From assembly GCA_964430935.1 (NCBI GenBank), contig CAYSHK010000040.1:1-19962 (forward strand): a stretch of DNA of 19,962 nucleotides. Reading direction: 5' to 3'. The notes under the pieces are model-generated. The model did not search any database. It was not told the origin of the DNA and saw only the letters and a list, made by a program, of their open reading frames with translations. A program made the translations under genes and the position numbers. Below, piece after piece: positions 1 to 6,760 of the stretch (the stretch's first letter is position 1; every line of letters begins with the position of its first letter). This DNA comes from Thermopetrobacter sp964430935 (GTDB taxonomy: Bacteria > Pseudomonadota > Alphaproteobacteria > Rhizobiales > Aestuariivirgaceae).

Positions 1-48
1 GGCGATCAGGGGCGCCGGCCCCCTTCATCCTGCACCGGCGGAGAAATT

Positions 49-279
49 GTGGAAACGGCGGTGGAGACCCTCGATGACGCTCTGAACAGGCTGAGGGCCT
101 ATTGTGACGTTCTCGACTGGATGTTCGTCCATCCGCCGGAGCAACCGGAACCGATGTGCATGACGCTGGACGAGATCCGCCATGCTCCGGGCACGGCCAT
201 CTCCGCCCGCGACATCCTGCTGCGCCGGCAGCACGGCGGTGCATCTCCTTTCGGACTGCCGGGACGCGCCAGGCGGTGA
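49..279 (+). CDS. small hypothetical protein (doubtful)
   Basis: This is a 76-residue frame starting with GTG, with a GGAG five bases upstream (40-43), which is why the start is plausible. The N-terminal half is acidic and helical, with one Cys near residue 19 and Trp, Met and Pro after it. The C-terminus becomes Arg/Gly-rich and less protein-like. I do not recognise a family. The frame lies in an otherwise gene-free stretch (1-476), and a long frame on the opposite strand overlaps it but looks like a GC-driven shadow. From 280 to 476 I see no gene. It may be a real small protein, a remnant, or chance. Confidence 0.35.
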   Translation: METAVETLDDALNRLRAYCDVLDWMFVHPPEQPEPMCMTLDEIRHAPGTAISARDILLRRQHGGASPFGLPGRARR

Positions 280-476
280 GCCAACCAAGGCCCTGCACAT
301 CCCCCGGCTCATGCCCGGGCATCCACTCCGAGGGGCCGCTTGCTCCGCCGGCGTGCACCACCCCGGCATGGCACGCATCGTGGAAACTCCGGGCAAACGC
401 ACCTTGAGGCCGCACGCCACGACCGTTATGCAGAAGCGACCACGGCCGCCAAAACGCAATCACCGGAGCACGCACG

Positions 477-908
477 ATGAAATGGATGCTGGCCTTTCAC
501 TTCATCGCCTTCGCCATGGGCGTCGGCATGAGCTTCTCGAACTTCGTCAACCTCCGTCTCGCCCGCGCCCTCGGAGGCGAAAAGGCGGCCGGACTGGCGC
601 TGCTGCGCGGCGTCCTGGGCCGCATCGGCGATGTGGTGATTTCCTTCATCTGGCTGACGGGAATCGCCCTGCTCCTGCCCATGACGGGAGAGGGAGGTTC
701 CGGCATGGGCGCCCTGCCCGTGAGCTTCCATGTCAAGCTGCTGTTCGTCGCCGGCCTGACGCTGTGCCATGTCGGCGCCCGGCTCACCGCCCTGAAGATC
801 GCCCGGACCGGTCGCAAGGAACTGATCGGCGCCGTCGAGGCATGCACCCTTGGTGTCTTCCTCAACGCCATCGCATCGATTCTGCTGGCCGTCGCGGCCT
901 TCAACTGA
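477..908 (+). CDS. small four-helix integral membrane protein, unknown function
   Basis: The 143-residue protein consists almost entirely of hydrophobic segments at about residues 3-25, 38-66, 82-102 and 118-141, with short polar connectors such as LARALGGEK and KIARTGRKEL. This predicts four transmembrane helices. There is no signal peptide and no obvious catalytic motif. The ATG is supported by GGAG at 464-467, nine bases upstream. A weak promoter-like pair (TTGAGG at 404, TATGCA at 427, 17-bp spacing) lies upstream. The gene converges with the minus-strand gene ending at 1022. The architecture resembles small conserved inner-membrane proteins of unknown function common in alphaproteobacteria, but I cannot name the family. 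Confidence 0.8.
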   Translation: MKWMLAFHFIAFAMGVGMSFSNFVNLRLARALGGEKAAGLALLRGVLGRIGDVVISFIWLTGIALLLPMTGEGGSGMGALPVSFHVKLLFVAGLTLCHVGARLTALKIARTGRKELIGAVEACTLGVFLNAIASILLAVAAFN

Positions 909-1021
909 TTCGGCCGACGGGCACGGAGCTGGGGCCGGTCGGAATCATGAACCACGGACACGGTGGCCCGCCTGCTCCCCGACCGGAGCGGCGACATCCC
1001 CCCGCATCCGTTGGTTTTCGC

Positions 1022-1282
1022 TCAGCAGCAGCCCTTCTCGAGCTCCTGCGCCAGCTCCTTGAGCTCTTCCTCGGCACGCATGGCGATGCGTTCCGGATGA
1101 CCCGCCCGGTTGTACCAGTAGGCGGCGTTGGAGCGGTCGCCCTCGATCTTGTGCAGTATGGCGTGCAGCCAGTTTCCGTAGGCGTCCGGATTGCGTTGCG
1201 CGATTTTGTGGGCGGCTTCCCAGTCACCCATCTCCAGGAGGCGTATGGCCTTCAGAAGCATTTTTCTGTCCGATTCCAGCAT
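1022..1282 (-). CDS. conserved 86-residue helical protein of unknown function
   Basis: The protein is soluble, alpha-helical and 86 residues long. Its centre, residues about 37-61, reads GNWLHAILHKIEGD followed by SNAAYWYNRAG. This is the pattern of a small conserved bacterial family that resembles one or two TPR/Sel1-like helical hairpins. The C-terminus is a charged helix ending in Gly-Cys-Cys. I start at the ATG at 1282 because the frame upstream is low-complexity KRKRESD and has no better ribosome site, though the site here is also weak. The short imperfect dyad GTTAC/GTAAC at 1323-1338 lies just upstream. An intrinsic terminator separates it from the gene upstream, so it is probably transcribed on its own. 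Its function is unknown. Confidence 0.75.
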   Translation of the reverse strand: MLESDRKMLLKAIRLLEMGDWEAAHKIAQRNPDAYGNWLHAILHKIEGDRSNAAYWYNRAGHPERIAMRAEEELKELAQELEKGCC

Positions 1283-1356
1283 GTCAGATTCTCGTTTGCG
1301 CTTCTGATTCTCTGAAAGAAACGTTACCGGAGTGTAACCGTGTTGGACGAAGGTCG

Positions 1357-1390
1357 CAAAAAAACGCCGTGGCGACAAGGCCACGGCGTG
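1357..1390 (-). terminator. Rho-independent terminator of the 83-residue exported protein gene
   Basis: A perfect 10-bp stem (ACGCCGTGGC at 1364-1373 against GCCACGGCGT at 1380-1389) with a six-base loop is followed, on the minus strand, by a run of seven T (1364-1358, overlapping the stem foot by one). It sits about 50 bp past the stop codon at 1440 and so ends that transcript before the 86-residue gene. Confidence 0.9.
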
Positions 1391-1439
1391 AAGTCCGGGG
1401 AGACAGAAGTCTTCCACGCAGGCTTCGGGAGGTCTTTGC

Positions 1440-1691
1440 TTACTTGGAGCCAAGCATCTTGTTCATCTCTTCGACGGTGGCCTTGCAGCCGGCCTCGTCA
1501 CCAGCCTTGGCCTGCTCCTCGGCCTTGGCCTTCATCTCGTCGAAGGACTTCTTCGTGGCATCGTCCATCTTCGCAGCCTCGGCAGCGGCCGCGGTCTTCT
1601 CCAGCATCGCGGCGCAGGTCGCATCCTCGGCGAGCGCAGGCGCAGCAAGCATGGAAACGATGCCAGCGGAAATCAGAATCTTCTTGATCAT
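1440..1691 (-). CDS. small exported helical protein (periplasmic), unknown function
   Basis: This is an 83-residue precursor. Residues 1-21 form a classical signal peptide (MIKK, a hydrophobic core, then ALA before the predicted cleavage at ED). The mature part of about 62 residues is Ala/Lys/Glu-rich and strongly helical, probably a coiled coil, with two cysteines (residues 27 and 69) that could form a disulfide clamping the helix ends. The ATG is preceded by GAGAGGG, a good ribosome site. A strong intrinsic terminator follows. This suggests a monocistronic, possibly well-expressed gene. No catalytic motif is visible. Small Ala-rich periplasmic helical proteins of this sort are common and mostly uncharacterised. 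Confidence 0.85.
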   Translation of the reverse strand: MIKKILISAGIVSMLAAPALAEDATCAAMLEKTAAAAEAAKMDDATKKSFDEMKAKAEEQAKAGDEAGCKATVEEMNKMLGSK

Positions 1692-1911
1692 GTAACAGCC
1701 CTCTCTAGTTAGACTGAGTTGGAAACCTTGCCAGGTTCGTTGCCGTCCTTTGGAGGCGCATCGCCCCCTCGGGACGACGCAAGAACACCACCCATAGAGG
1801 GCACCCGAAAGGCGGGCTCTAGCAAAAGTGGTGTCTGCAATGGGGAATTTTTGTGACGCCTGCGACCTTCCGCACCAACCATGGCGGAGACTTGGTCGCG
1901 CACATCCGCTC

Positions 1912-1940
1912 TTTACAATTCGGTCCCCGCATTGCATAAG
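1912..1940 (+). promoter_or_regulatory. sigma70-like promoter of the leuA leader
   Basis: TTTACA (1912-1917) and CATAAG (1935-1940) are separated by exactly 17 bp. They match the -35 consensus at 5 of 6 positions and the -10 at 4 of 6. The local AT content is clearly higher than in the surroundings. Transcription would start near 1946-1948, just before the leader inverted repeats. No better promoter was seen between here and leuA. Confidence 0.6.
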
Positions 1941-1948
1941 ACACCGGA

Positions 1949-1981
1949 TTCGGAATTTCGAGGAATTCCGAAAATTCGGAA
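1949..1981 (+). repeat. three-arm inverted repeat at the predicted leuA transcript start
   Basis: TTCGGAATT (1949-1957) is a perfect inverted copy of AATTCCGAA (1964-1972), six bases apart. The same middle arm also pairs with TTCGGAA (1975-1981) across a two-base gap. The middle strand can therefore pair with either neighbour. This could be a DNA operator overlapping the start site, or a 5' RNA hairpin with two alternative forms. Confidence 0.6.
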
Positions 1982-1985
1982 CTTC

Positions 1986-2111
1986 ATGGAATTTCTGACC
2001 GAGATGAACACGCGCGCGACATTCCGGTACGAGACGACGCCCGGCATCCTGCCCGGCCGCCGCTCCGCGCGCGCTTCCGTCCTCGACCTCCTGCTCCTTA
2101 CCAGCCCCTGA
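1986..2111 (+). CDS. leuL: putative leucine leader peptide of leuA attenuator
   Basis: A 41-residue frame from ATG 1986, or 35 residues from ATG 2004, ends in V-L-D-L-L-L-L-T-S-P-stop: five leucine codons in six positions (CTC GAC CTC CTG CTC CTT). Its TGA lies inside the left arm of the large hairpin at 2105-2160, so a ribosome stalled on the leucine run would cover that arm. The position between promoter and leuA, and the leucine run just before the stop, are the classical signs of a branched-chain attenuator. The leader is longer than most known ones and neither start has a strong ribosome site, so the exact start is uncertain. A chance leucine run in GC-rich DNA is the alternative. Confidence 0.6.
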   Translation: MEFLTEMNTRATFRYETTPGILPGRRSARASVLDLLLLTSP

Positions 2112-2160
2112 CCGCCGGGGGCCTTCATCGCGCGGGCGCATGAAGGCAGGCAGTCAGGGG
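2105..2160 (+). promoter_or_regulatory. two-part hairpin, candidate attenuator of leuA
   Basis: The outer stem CCCCTGAC (2105-2112) pairs perfectly with GTCAGGGG (2153-2160). The inner stem GCCTTCAT (2121-2128) pairs perfectly with ATGAAGGC (2140-2147). The leader-peptide stop codon is in the outer left arm. No U-tract follows, so termination would be atypical or need Rho, and I could not identify a convincing antiterminator partner. The arrangement still couples leader translation to RNA folding. Confidence 0.55.
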
Positions 2161-2200
2161 ATGCCGACAGATCAGCGACCTTGTGGACAGACACGGGGCC

Positions 2201-2206
2201 GGAGGA
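2201..2206 (+). promoter_or_regulatory. ribosome binding site supporting the upstream leuA start
   Basis: GGAGGA lies eight bases before the ATG at 2214. The downstream in-frame ATG at 2262 has only a diffuse purine-rich tract before it. This site is the reason the longer LeuA is annotated. Confidence 0.55.
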
Positions 2207-2213
2207 TTGCGCC

Positions 2214-3851
2214 ATGCCGAACGCCTTCCGCGCCCATTGCGAAAAGAGAAGAGCGGAACCGATGAGCAGAGACGACAACCGAGTCATCATTTTCGACACG
2301 ACGCTGCGCGACGGGGAGCAGTCCCCCGGAGCCACCATGACCCTGGAGGAGAAGCTGGAGGTCGCGACGCTGCTCGACGAGATGGGCGTGGACGTGATCG
2401 AGGCGGGCTTCCCCATCGCCAGCCCCGGCGACTTCGAGGCGGTTTCCGAGGTGGCGAAGCTGGTGAAGCGCGCCTCCGTGGCCGGCCTCTCCCGCGCCAG
2501 CGTCAAGGACATAGACGCCGCGGCGGAGGCCGTGCGCCACTGCGAGAAGCCGCGCATCCACACTTTCATCTCCACCTCCCCGGTGCACATGAAATACAAG
2601 CTCAAGAAGGAACCGGACGAGGTTCTGGAGCTGATCCGGATGTCCGTGACCCATGCGCGCAATCTGGTGGACGACGTGGAATGGTCCGCGGAGGATGCCA
2701 CGCGCACCGAGCGCGACTTCCTGTGCCGCTGCGTGGAGACGGCGATCAAGGCGGGCGCCACCACCATCAACATCCCGGATACGGTGGGCTACACGATTCC
2801 CGAGGAATTCGCCGACCTGATCACCATGCTGCGCGAGCGCGTGCCCGGCGCCGACGAGGTGATCTTCTCCACCCACTGCCACAACGATCTGGGCCTGGCC
2901 GTGGCCAACTCCCTGGCCGGCGTGAAGGCCGGTGCGCGGCAGGTCGAATGCACCGTCAACGGCATCGGCGAGCGGGCCGGCAACGCCGCGCTGGAGGAGA
3001 TCGTCATGGCGATGAGGGTGCGCCACGACGTCTATCCCTTCACCACCGGCATCGACACCACGATGCTGACCCGGGCAAGCCGCCTTGTATCCGCGGCCAC
3101 CAGCTTCCCGGTGCAGTACAACAAGGCCATCGTGGGCCGCAACGCCTTCGCCCACGAGTCCGGCATCCATCAGGACGGCATGCTGAAGCACACCCAGACC
3201 TACGAGATCATGCGGCCCGAGGACGTGGGCGCCGGCAAGACCTCCCTGGTCATGGGCAAGCACTCCGGCCGCCACGCCTTCCGCAAGAAGCTGGAGGAGC
3301 TGGGCTACCATCTGTCGGACAACGCCTTCGAGGACGCTTTCCAGCGCTTCAAGGAACTGGCCGACCGCAAGAAGCACGTCTACGACGAGGACATCGAGGC
3401 ACTGGTCGACGAGAACATCGCCACCGCGGCGGACAAGCGCAAGGTGGCGGCCCTGACCGTGATCGCCGGCACCATGGGTCCGCAGACCGCCACCCTGACG
3501 GTGGAGACGCCGGAGGGGCACCGCACCATCCAGGCCGTCGGCAACGGTCCCGTGGATGCCACCTTCAACGCCATCAAGGAGGCCTTCCCGCACGATGCGC
3601 GGCTGGCCCTCTATCAGGTGCATTCGGTGACCGGCGGCACGGATGCGCAGGCCGAGGTGTCCGTCCGGCTCGAGGACGAGGAGGCCGGCCTGTCCTCCAC
3701 GGGCAAGGCGGCGGATCCCGATACCCTGGTCGCTTCCGCCAAGGCCTATCTGGCCGCGCTGAACCGCCTGGAGGCCAAGCGCCAGCGTGTCGGTCCCATG
3801 GACGCCACCGGCGAAACCCTCAGCGAGGAGGCCCGCCGCTCCGGTCCGTGA
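2214..3851 (+). CDS. leuA: 2-isopropylmalate synthase
   Basis: This enzyme condenses 2-oxoisovalerate with acetyl-CoA, the first committed step of leucine synthesis, in the cytosol. The HMGL-like TIM barrel opens with FDTTLRDGEQSPG (residues 27-39). It carries the metal-binding STHCHND (His221 and His223) and GIGERAGNA (Asn257), then the linker, and the C-terminal LeuA regulatory domain (about residues 400-525) that binds leucine for feedback inhibition. The 545-residue length is from ATG 2214, chosen for its strong GGAGGA site. Homologues usually begin near the second ATG at 2262 (MSRDDNRV, 529 residues), and the extra 16 residues with two AGA codons look unlike conserved LeuA, so that start remains possible. 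The upstream leader suggests attenuation by leucine supply. The gene stands alone and is followed by a hairpin. Confidence 0.97.
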   Translation: MPNAFRAHCEKRRAEPMSRDDNRVIIFDTTLRDGEQSPGATMTLEEKLEVATLLDEMGVDVIEAGFPIASPGDFEAVSEVAKLVKRASVAGLSRASVKDIDAAAEAVRHCEKPRIHTFISTSPVHMKYKLKKEPDEVLELIRMSVTHARNLVDDVEWSAEDATRTERDFLCRCVETAIKAGATTINIPDTVGYTIPEEFADLITMLRERVPGADEVIFSTHCHNDLGLAVANSLAGVKAGARQVECTVNGIGERAGNAALEEIVMAMRVRHDVYPFTTGIDTTMLTRASRLVSAATSFPVQYNKAIVGRNAFAHESGIHQDGMLKHTQTYEIMRPEDVGAGKTSLVMGKHSGRHAFRKKLEELGYHLSDNAFEDAFQRFKELADRKKHVYDEDIEALVDENIATAADKRKVAALTVIAGTMGPQTATLTVETPEGHRTIQAVGNGPVDATFNAIKEAFPHDARLALYQVHSVTGGTDAQAEVSVRLEDEEAGLSSTGKAADPDTLVASAKAYLAALNRLEAKRQRVGPMDATGETLSEEARRSGP

Positions 3852-3884
3852 CCGAGGCGGACATCGACGGAAACGAAACGACGG

Positions 3885-3912
3885 ACGGCCGGAGCTCTCT
3901 CCGGCCGTTCCG
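3885..3912 (+). terminator. probable terminator after leuA
   Basis: A perfect 10-bp stem (ACGGCCGGAG at 3885-3894, CTCCGGCCGT at 3899-3908) with a four-base loop lies about 35 bp after the leuA stop. The following tract is only TTCC, so the U-run is poor and the call rests on stem strength and position. Confidence 0.5.
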
Positions 3913-3959
3913 CGTCGGTCCGCGCGGCCGCTCCGGTGGCATTTCCCCTCCCCCGCGTC

Positions 3960-3989
3960 TTGAACCGGGCCCGTTCGTCGCCAGATATG
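3960..3989 (+). promoter_or_regulatory. weak candidate promoter for the host-attachment gene
   Basis: TTGAAC (3960-3965) and GATATG (3984-3989) are spaced by 18 bp. The -35 is good and the -10 is poor (3 of 6). It lies 30 bp before the start codon and downstream of the leuA hairpin, where an independent promoter would be expected. Confidence 0.3.
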
Positions 3990-4018
3990 AAGAAGGATCA
4001 CCTGAACGGGAGGTTGGC

Positions 4019-4462
4019 ATGAAGGGGAAGAACATCTGGATCGTCATCGCCGACGGCGGCCGCGCCCGCTTCTTCAGGACGAACGGAACGCTGAAGGACC
4101 TCTCCCCCGCACTCGACCACGAACTGGTATCCGATCGGCGCTACAGCCGCGACATAGATGCCGACAGACCCGGACGCACGAAGGATCGCATCGCGCACGG
4201 CAGGCACGCCTACGAGCCGCCCACGGATCCCCACGAGAACGAGGAGATCGCGTTCGCCCGCGAGGTGGCACACCTGCTGGACGAGGAGCGCAAGAAGCTG
4301 TCGTTCGACGAGCTGGTCCTCATCGCGCCTCCCAAGGCCCTGGGCCGCATCCGCGACGCCATGGGCAGGGAACTGCGGAAACTGGTCACCCGCGAGGTGG
4401 GCAAGGACCTGACGAAACTGAAGCTGCACGAGCTCCCCGAGCGGCTCGAACGGCTCCTCTGA
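4019..4462 (+). CDS. host attachment protein family member (PF10116-type)
   Basis: The 147-residue soluble protein begins KGKNIWIVIADGGRARFF, the characteristic opening of the 'protein required for attachment to host cells' family. The typical later parts follow: a basic/acidic loop around residues 35-75 containing a DPHENEE segment, and a C-terminal half with FDELVLIAPPKALG and a helical end. This fold resembles the eRF1/archaeal-release-factor-like domain that handles RNA or nucleotides. The family name comes from plant-associated bacteria and is not proof of a host association here. The ATG is set by GGGAGG at 4008-4013. The gene appears monocistronic, lying between the leuA terminator and its own strong terminator. 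Confidence 0.88.
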   Translation: MKGKNIWIVIADGGRARFFRTNGTLKDLSPALDHELVSDRRYSRDIDADRPGRTKDRIAHGRHAYEPPTDPHENEEIAFAREVAHLLDEERKKLSFDELVLIAPPKALGRIRDAMGRELRKLVTREVGKDLTKLKLHELPERLERLL

Positions 4463-4470
4463 AAAATGTT

Positions 4471-4513
4471 GGCCGCCGCCCGCAAACCCTCTTGCAACGG
4501 CGGCGGCCCTTTG
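4471..4513 (+). terminator. Rho-independent terminator after the host-attachment gene
   Basis: A perfect 10-bp stem (GGCCGCCGCC at 4471-4480 and GGCGGCGGCC at 4499-4508) has an inner GCAA/TTGC pairing and is followed by CTTTG. It starts nine bases after the stop codon. Confidence 0.75.
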
Positions 4514-4561
4514 ATAGAGACACATCACCGCGCGGCGGCGTCCGCCGCCGTTTTCTGGTGA

Positions 4562-4637
<76 letters not shown>

Positions 4638-4675
4638 GTCTTCCGGAAATATCGTCTTCCCGTGCAAAAACACCT

Positions 4676-5644
4676 CTACGTCCTGGCGCTCCCGCGCCAC
4701 CAGGCGGTGCCGCTGAGAAGCTTCATGCCGGGCGCGTTGTCCAGCAGGGCATAGGACAGATCCCGCAGGAAGGGGCTCGTGCCCCAGGAAAGATCCAGCA
4801 TCACGCCCCCCGCCCACATCAGGCAGTCGTAGACCCGTTCGCGGAACAGGCCGTCGTTCCCGAAGATGGCGTCCACCGTGTCCAGAGCGCGGTTGAGCCC
4901 CTGCCCCGTATGCGGATGCACGCGCCGCAGGGCCTCTCCGACGTGGAACACCCTTCCGCGCCGCACCCCCGTGCCGCACCAGGTCTCCAGACGCAGCTCC
5001 CGGAAGTCCGACAGTCCCGGATCCCCGCCGAACAGCCTTTCCAGAGGCGCGGTGTCGCCGCTGCAGGCGATCGCCGCCCCCCTTCCGAAAGGCACGATGG
5101 CGGCATACGTGCCCGCATCGTTGATCTGCACGACCCGGTCCGGGTCCGGGCAGTGGTCGACGAAACCCGTGCGGAACACCTTCCGGTGCCGGAAACGCAG
5201 ACGCGGACGGGCGAATCCGGATGCGGTGTTCACCACCATCCGGCGGGCACGGAATTCCCGCCCGTCCTCCAGCCTCGCCACGCCGTCCGGCTCGAGCGCC
5301 ACGACCCGGCCCTCCACCTCCCGGGTATCGTCACGTTCCCGCAGGAAGGCCAGCAGGTCGGTATAGCGCATGGCATGGAGCCGCAGGCCGTACCGGGTGA
5401 AGGAGATCTCCCGTAGCGGTTCGAGATTGCGGTCGAGCACGCGGATGCCCTTCAGCGGATGCCCGACGGCCTCCCCGCAGGTACGCTCCAGAATGCGCAG
5501 GGCGTTCTCGTGCAGCAGCAGGAACCGCTCGAATGGAAGGCCGGTGCCGACCCGCAGCGCCTCCAGCCCTCTCCGGCGCGCTGCGATGGAGGCGAAGACC
5601 GCCAGCGCCCCCCGCCCCACGATGACGACATCCGCTTCCGTCAT
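4676..5644 (-). CDS. short FAD-dependent monooxygenase/oxidoreductase (UbiH-like)
   Basis: The 322-residue protein begins with a Rossmann beta-strand and dinucleotide motif VVIVGRGALAVF (residues 6-17), in which the third glycine of GxGxxG is replaced by alanine. Near the C-terminus it has VGEALRRVHPHTGQGLNRAL (235-254), matching the second FAD motif of the UbiH/PHBH group (GDxxHxxxPxxGqG), with Asp changed to Glu. At 322 residues it is shorter than typical UbiH-type hydroxylases (about 380-400), with a reduced middle domain. Its ATG overlaps the stop of the prenyltransferase gene by ATGA, so the two are cotranscribed and probably act on the same isoprenoid or quinone-like compound. It could be a lycopene-cyclase-like or other FAD oxidoreductase instead. 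The substrate is unknown. Confidence 0.8.
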   Translation of the reverse strand: MTEADVVIVGRGALAVFASIAARRRGLEALRVGTGLPFERFLLLHENALRILERTCGEAVGHPLKGIRVLDRNLEPLREISFTRYGLRLHAMRYTDLLAFLRERDDTREVEGRVVALEPDGVARLEDGREFRARRMVVNTASGFARPRLRFRHRKVFRTGFVDHCPDPDRVVQINDAGTYAAIVPFGRGAAIACSGDTAPLERLFGGDPGLSDFRELRLETWCGTGVRRGRVFHVGEALRRVHPHTGQGLNRALDTVDAIFGNDGLFRERVYDCLMWAGGVMLDLSWGTSPFLRDLSYALLDNAPGMKLLSGTAWWRGSART

Positions 5645-6549
5645 TGCCCCCGTCCGATCAGCAGTCCGGCGATGAGCAGCAGGCTGGTGGAGATGTTGAG
5701 CAGGATGGTCAGGCCGCACGTCCGCTCCAGACGGTCCCTGTCGCGCCAGCCGCCCCGGAGGACATCGACGCCGTTGAAGACCGCCAGCGGCAGAACCGGC
5801 AGGACGTAGAGGAAGGCCCGCTCCCCCGCCAGGACGGGCGCGAGCACGGACAGCGAGAAGAGCGCCGCCGCCAGGGCGTAGAGCTTCGCCGCCCCCTCGC
5901 GCCCCAGGCGCACCACGAGATTGCGCTTGGCCACCTGCCGGTCGGCGGGATAGTCGGGAAACTCGTTGATGAGGATGACCATGAAGATGGAGATGGCGAC
6001 GGGCGTACCGTAGACGAATATCGTCGCCGGATCCCACTCGCGGACGTGCAGATAGTATCCGACGGCCACCGGCAGCCAGCCGTAGGCGATCGCGATGAAG
6101 ATCTCCCCGAGGCCGCGGTAGGCCCATCTGAACGGCGGCGTGCTGTAGAAGAAGCCCATGAACGCCCCGATGCCGCCCGCCAGAAACAGCGACGGCCCGT
6201 ATCCCATCCCCCAGGACAGCCCGATGCCCGCCAGCAGCGTGAGCACCGCGACCGTCAGGGCGGCCTTCAGCACCCTGTCCCTTGGCAGCCCCGTGGACTG
6301 AAGGACCAGCGTGCCGCCGGAAAACCTGTTCTTCTCGAGACGGGCGGACAGCACATCCACCTCGTAGTCGTACACCTCGCCCGTCCAGTAGGTGACCAGC
6401 ATGATGAACATGGTGGCCAGCAGGGCGAGCAGCAGCGCCGCGGGCTCGAAGTTTCCGGAAACGCGGAAACCGGCCACCGCGCCGAGAACCAGGGGAAACA
6501 GGCCCACGGTGTGGAATTCGGGCCTGGACAGACGGATCCAGTGCTTCAT
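5641..6549 (-). CDS. UbiA-family membrane prenyltransferase
   Basis: The 302-residue protein has about eight to nine hydrophobic segments. It carries both Asp-rich prenyl-diphosphate/Mg motifs of the UbiA superfamily: GEVYDYEVD at 57-65 (NDxxDxxxD-like, with the first ND replaced by GE) and NEFPDYPAD at 195-203, followed by KRNLVVRLG. The last segment is closest to MenA-type (1,4-dihydroxy-2-naphthoate) and related archaeal/bacterial enzymes rather than UbiA proper. It transfers a polyprenyl chain to an aromatic or other acceptor in the inner membrane. It is the first gene of a two-gene unit with the FAD protein. No other menaquinone or ubiquinone genes are in the window, so the acceptor is open. 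Confidence 0.88.
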   Translation of the reverse strand: MKHWIRLSRPEFHTVGLFPLVLGAVAGFRVSGNFEPAALLLALLATMFIMLVTYWTGEVYDYEVDVLSARLEKNRFSGGTLVLQSTGLPRDRVLKAALTVAVLTLLAGIGLSWGMGYGPSLFLAGGIGAFMGFFYSTPPFRWAYRGLGEIFIAIAYGWLPVAVGYYLHVREWDPATIFVYGTPVAISIFMVILINEFPDYPADRQVAKRNLVVRLGREGAAKLYALAAALFSLSVLAPVLAGERAFLYVLPVLPLAVFNGVDVLRGGWRDRDRLERTCGLTILLNISTSLLLIAGLLIGRGQ

Positions 6550-6760
6550 GAGGATACCACCCCGGATGTTGAAACCATTTATCTCTGGGATTGCGCGCCT
6601 TCGCGGCGGACATGCGGAAGACGCATCCGGTGCCCGAGTGGCGGAGCGGTAGGGCCAGGGCGTGGCGCTCCCTGTATCATCACCGGCGCGCCCCCTTCAA
6701 TAGAGAACCGTACACTGCAAGTCCGGTTCTCTCCGCCGGGACGCGGGAAAAAGCCGCCCA
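6550..6760. other. intergenic region with inverted repeat, no gene seen
   Basis: These 211 bp lie between the end of the RND permease gene and the start of the prenyltransferase gene, both on the minus strand. They contain a perfect 9-bp inverted repeat (AGAGAACCG at 6702-6710, CGGTTCTCT at 6724-6732, 13-base loop), which could be a weak terminator for the long operon but has no T-run on either strand. A tRNA-Leu-like string lies at 6632-6652. The prenyltransferase promoter should be here, but I cannot pick convincing -35/-10 boxes. Confidence 0.5.

Noticed and set aside
25..459. Minus-strand frame of 144 codons at the left end
   Set aside because: Cys/Arg/Pro-rich sequence without recognisable pattern. 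It overlaps the plus-strand candidate at 49-279, which has a better ribosome site.
1323..1338. Dyad GTTAC/GTAAC upstream of the 86-residue gene as an operator
   Set aside because: Arms of only five bases and no promoter boxes in place; too weak to call.
2172..4001. Long minus-strand open frame opposite leuA
   Set aside because: It is low-complexity Gly/His/Leu/Arg-rich, and the plus strand encodes an intact LeuA. It is a GC-driven shadow.
6632..6652. Possible tRNA-Leu gene
   Set aside because: The string resembles the 5' acceptor and D-arm of tRNA-Leu, but no anticodon arm, T-arm with TTCRA, or matching 3' acceptor strand follows before 6760.
6702..6732. Inverted repeat as an intrinsic terminator of the long operon
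   Set aside because: The stem is perfect, but the loop is 13 bases and no T-run follows on either strand; left as an unexplained repeat.
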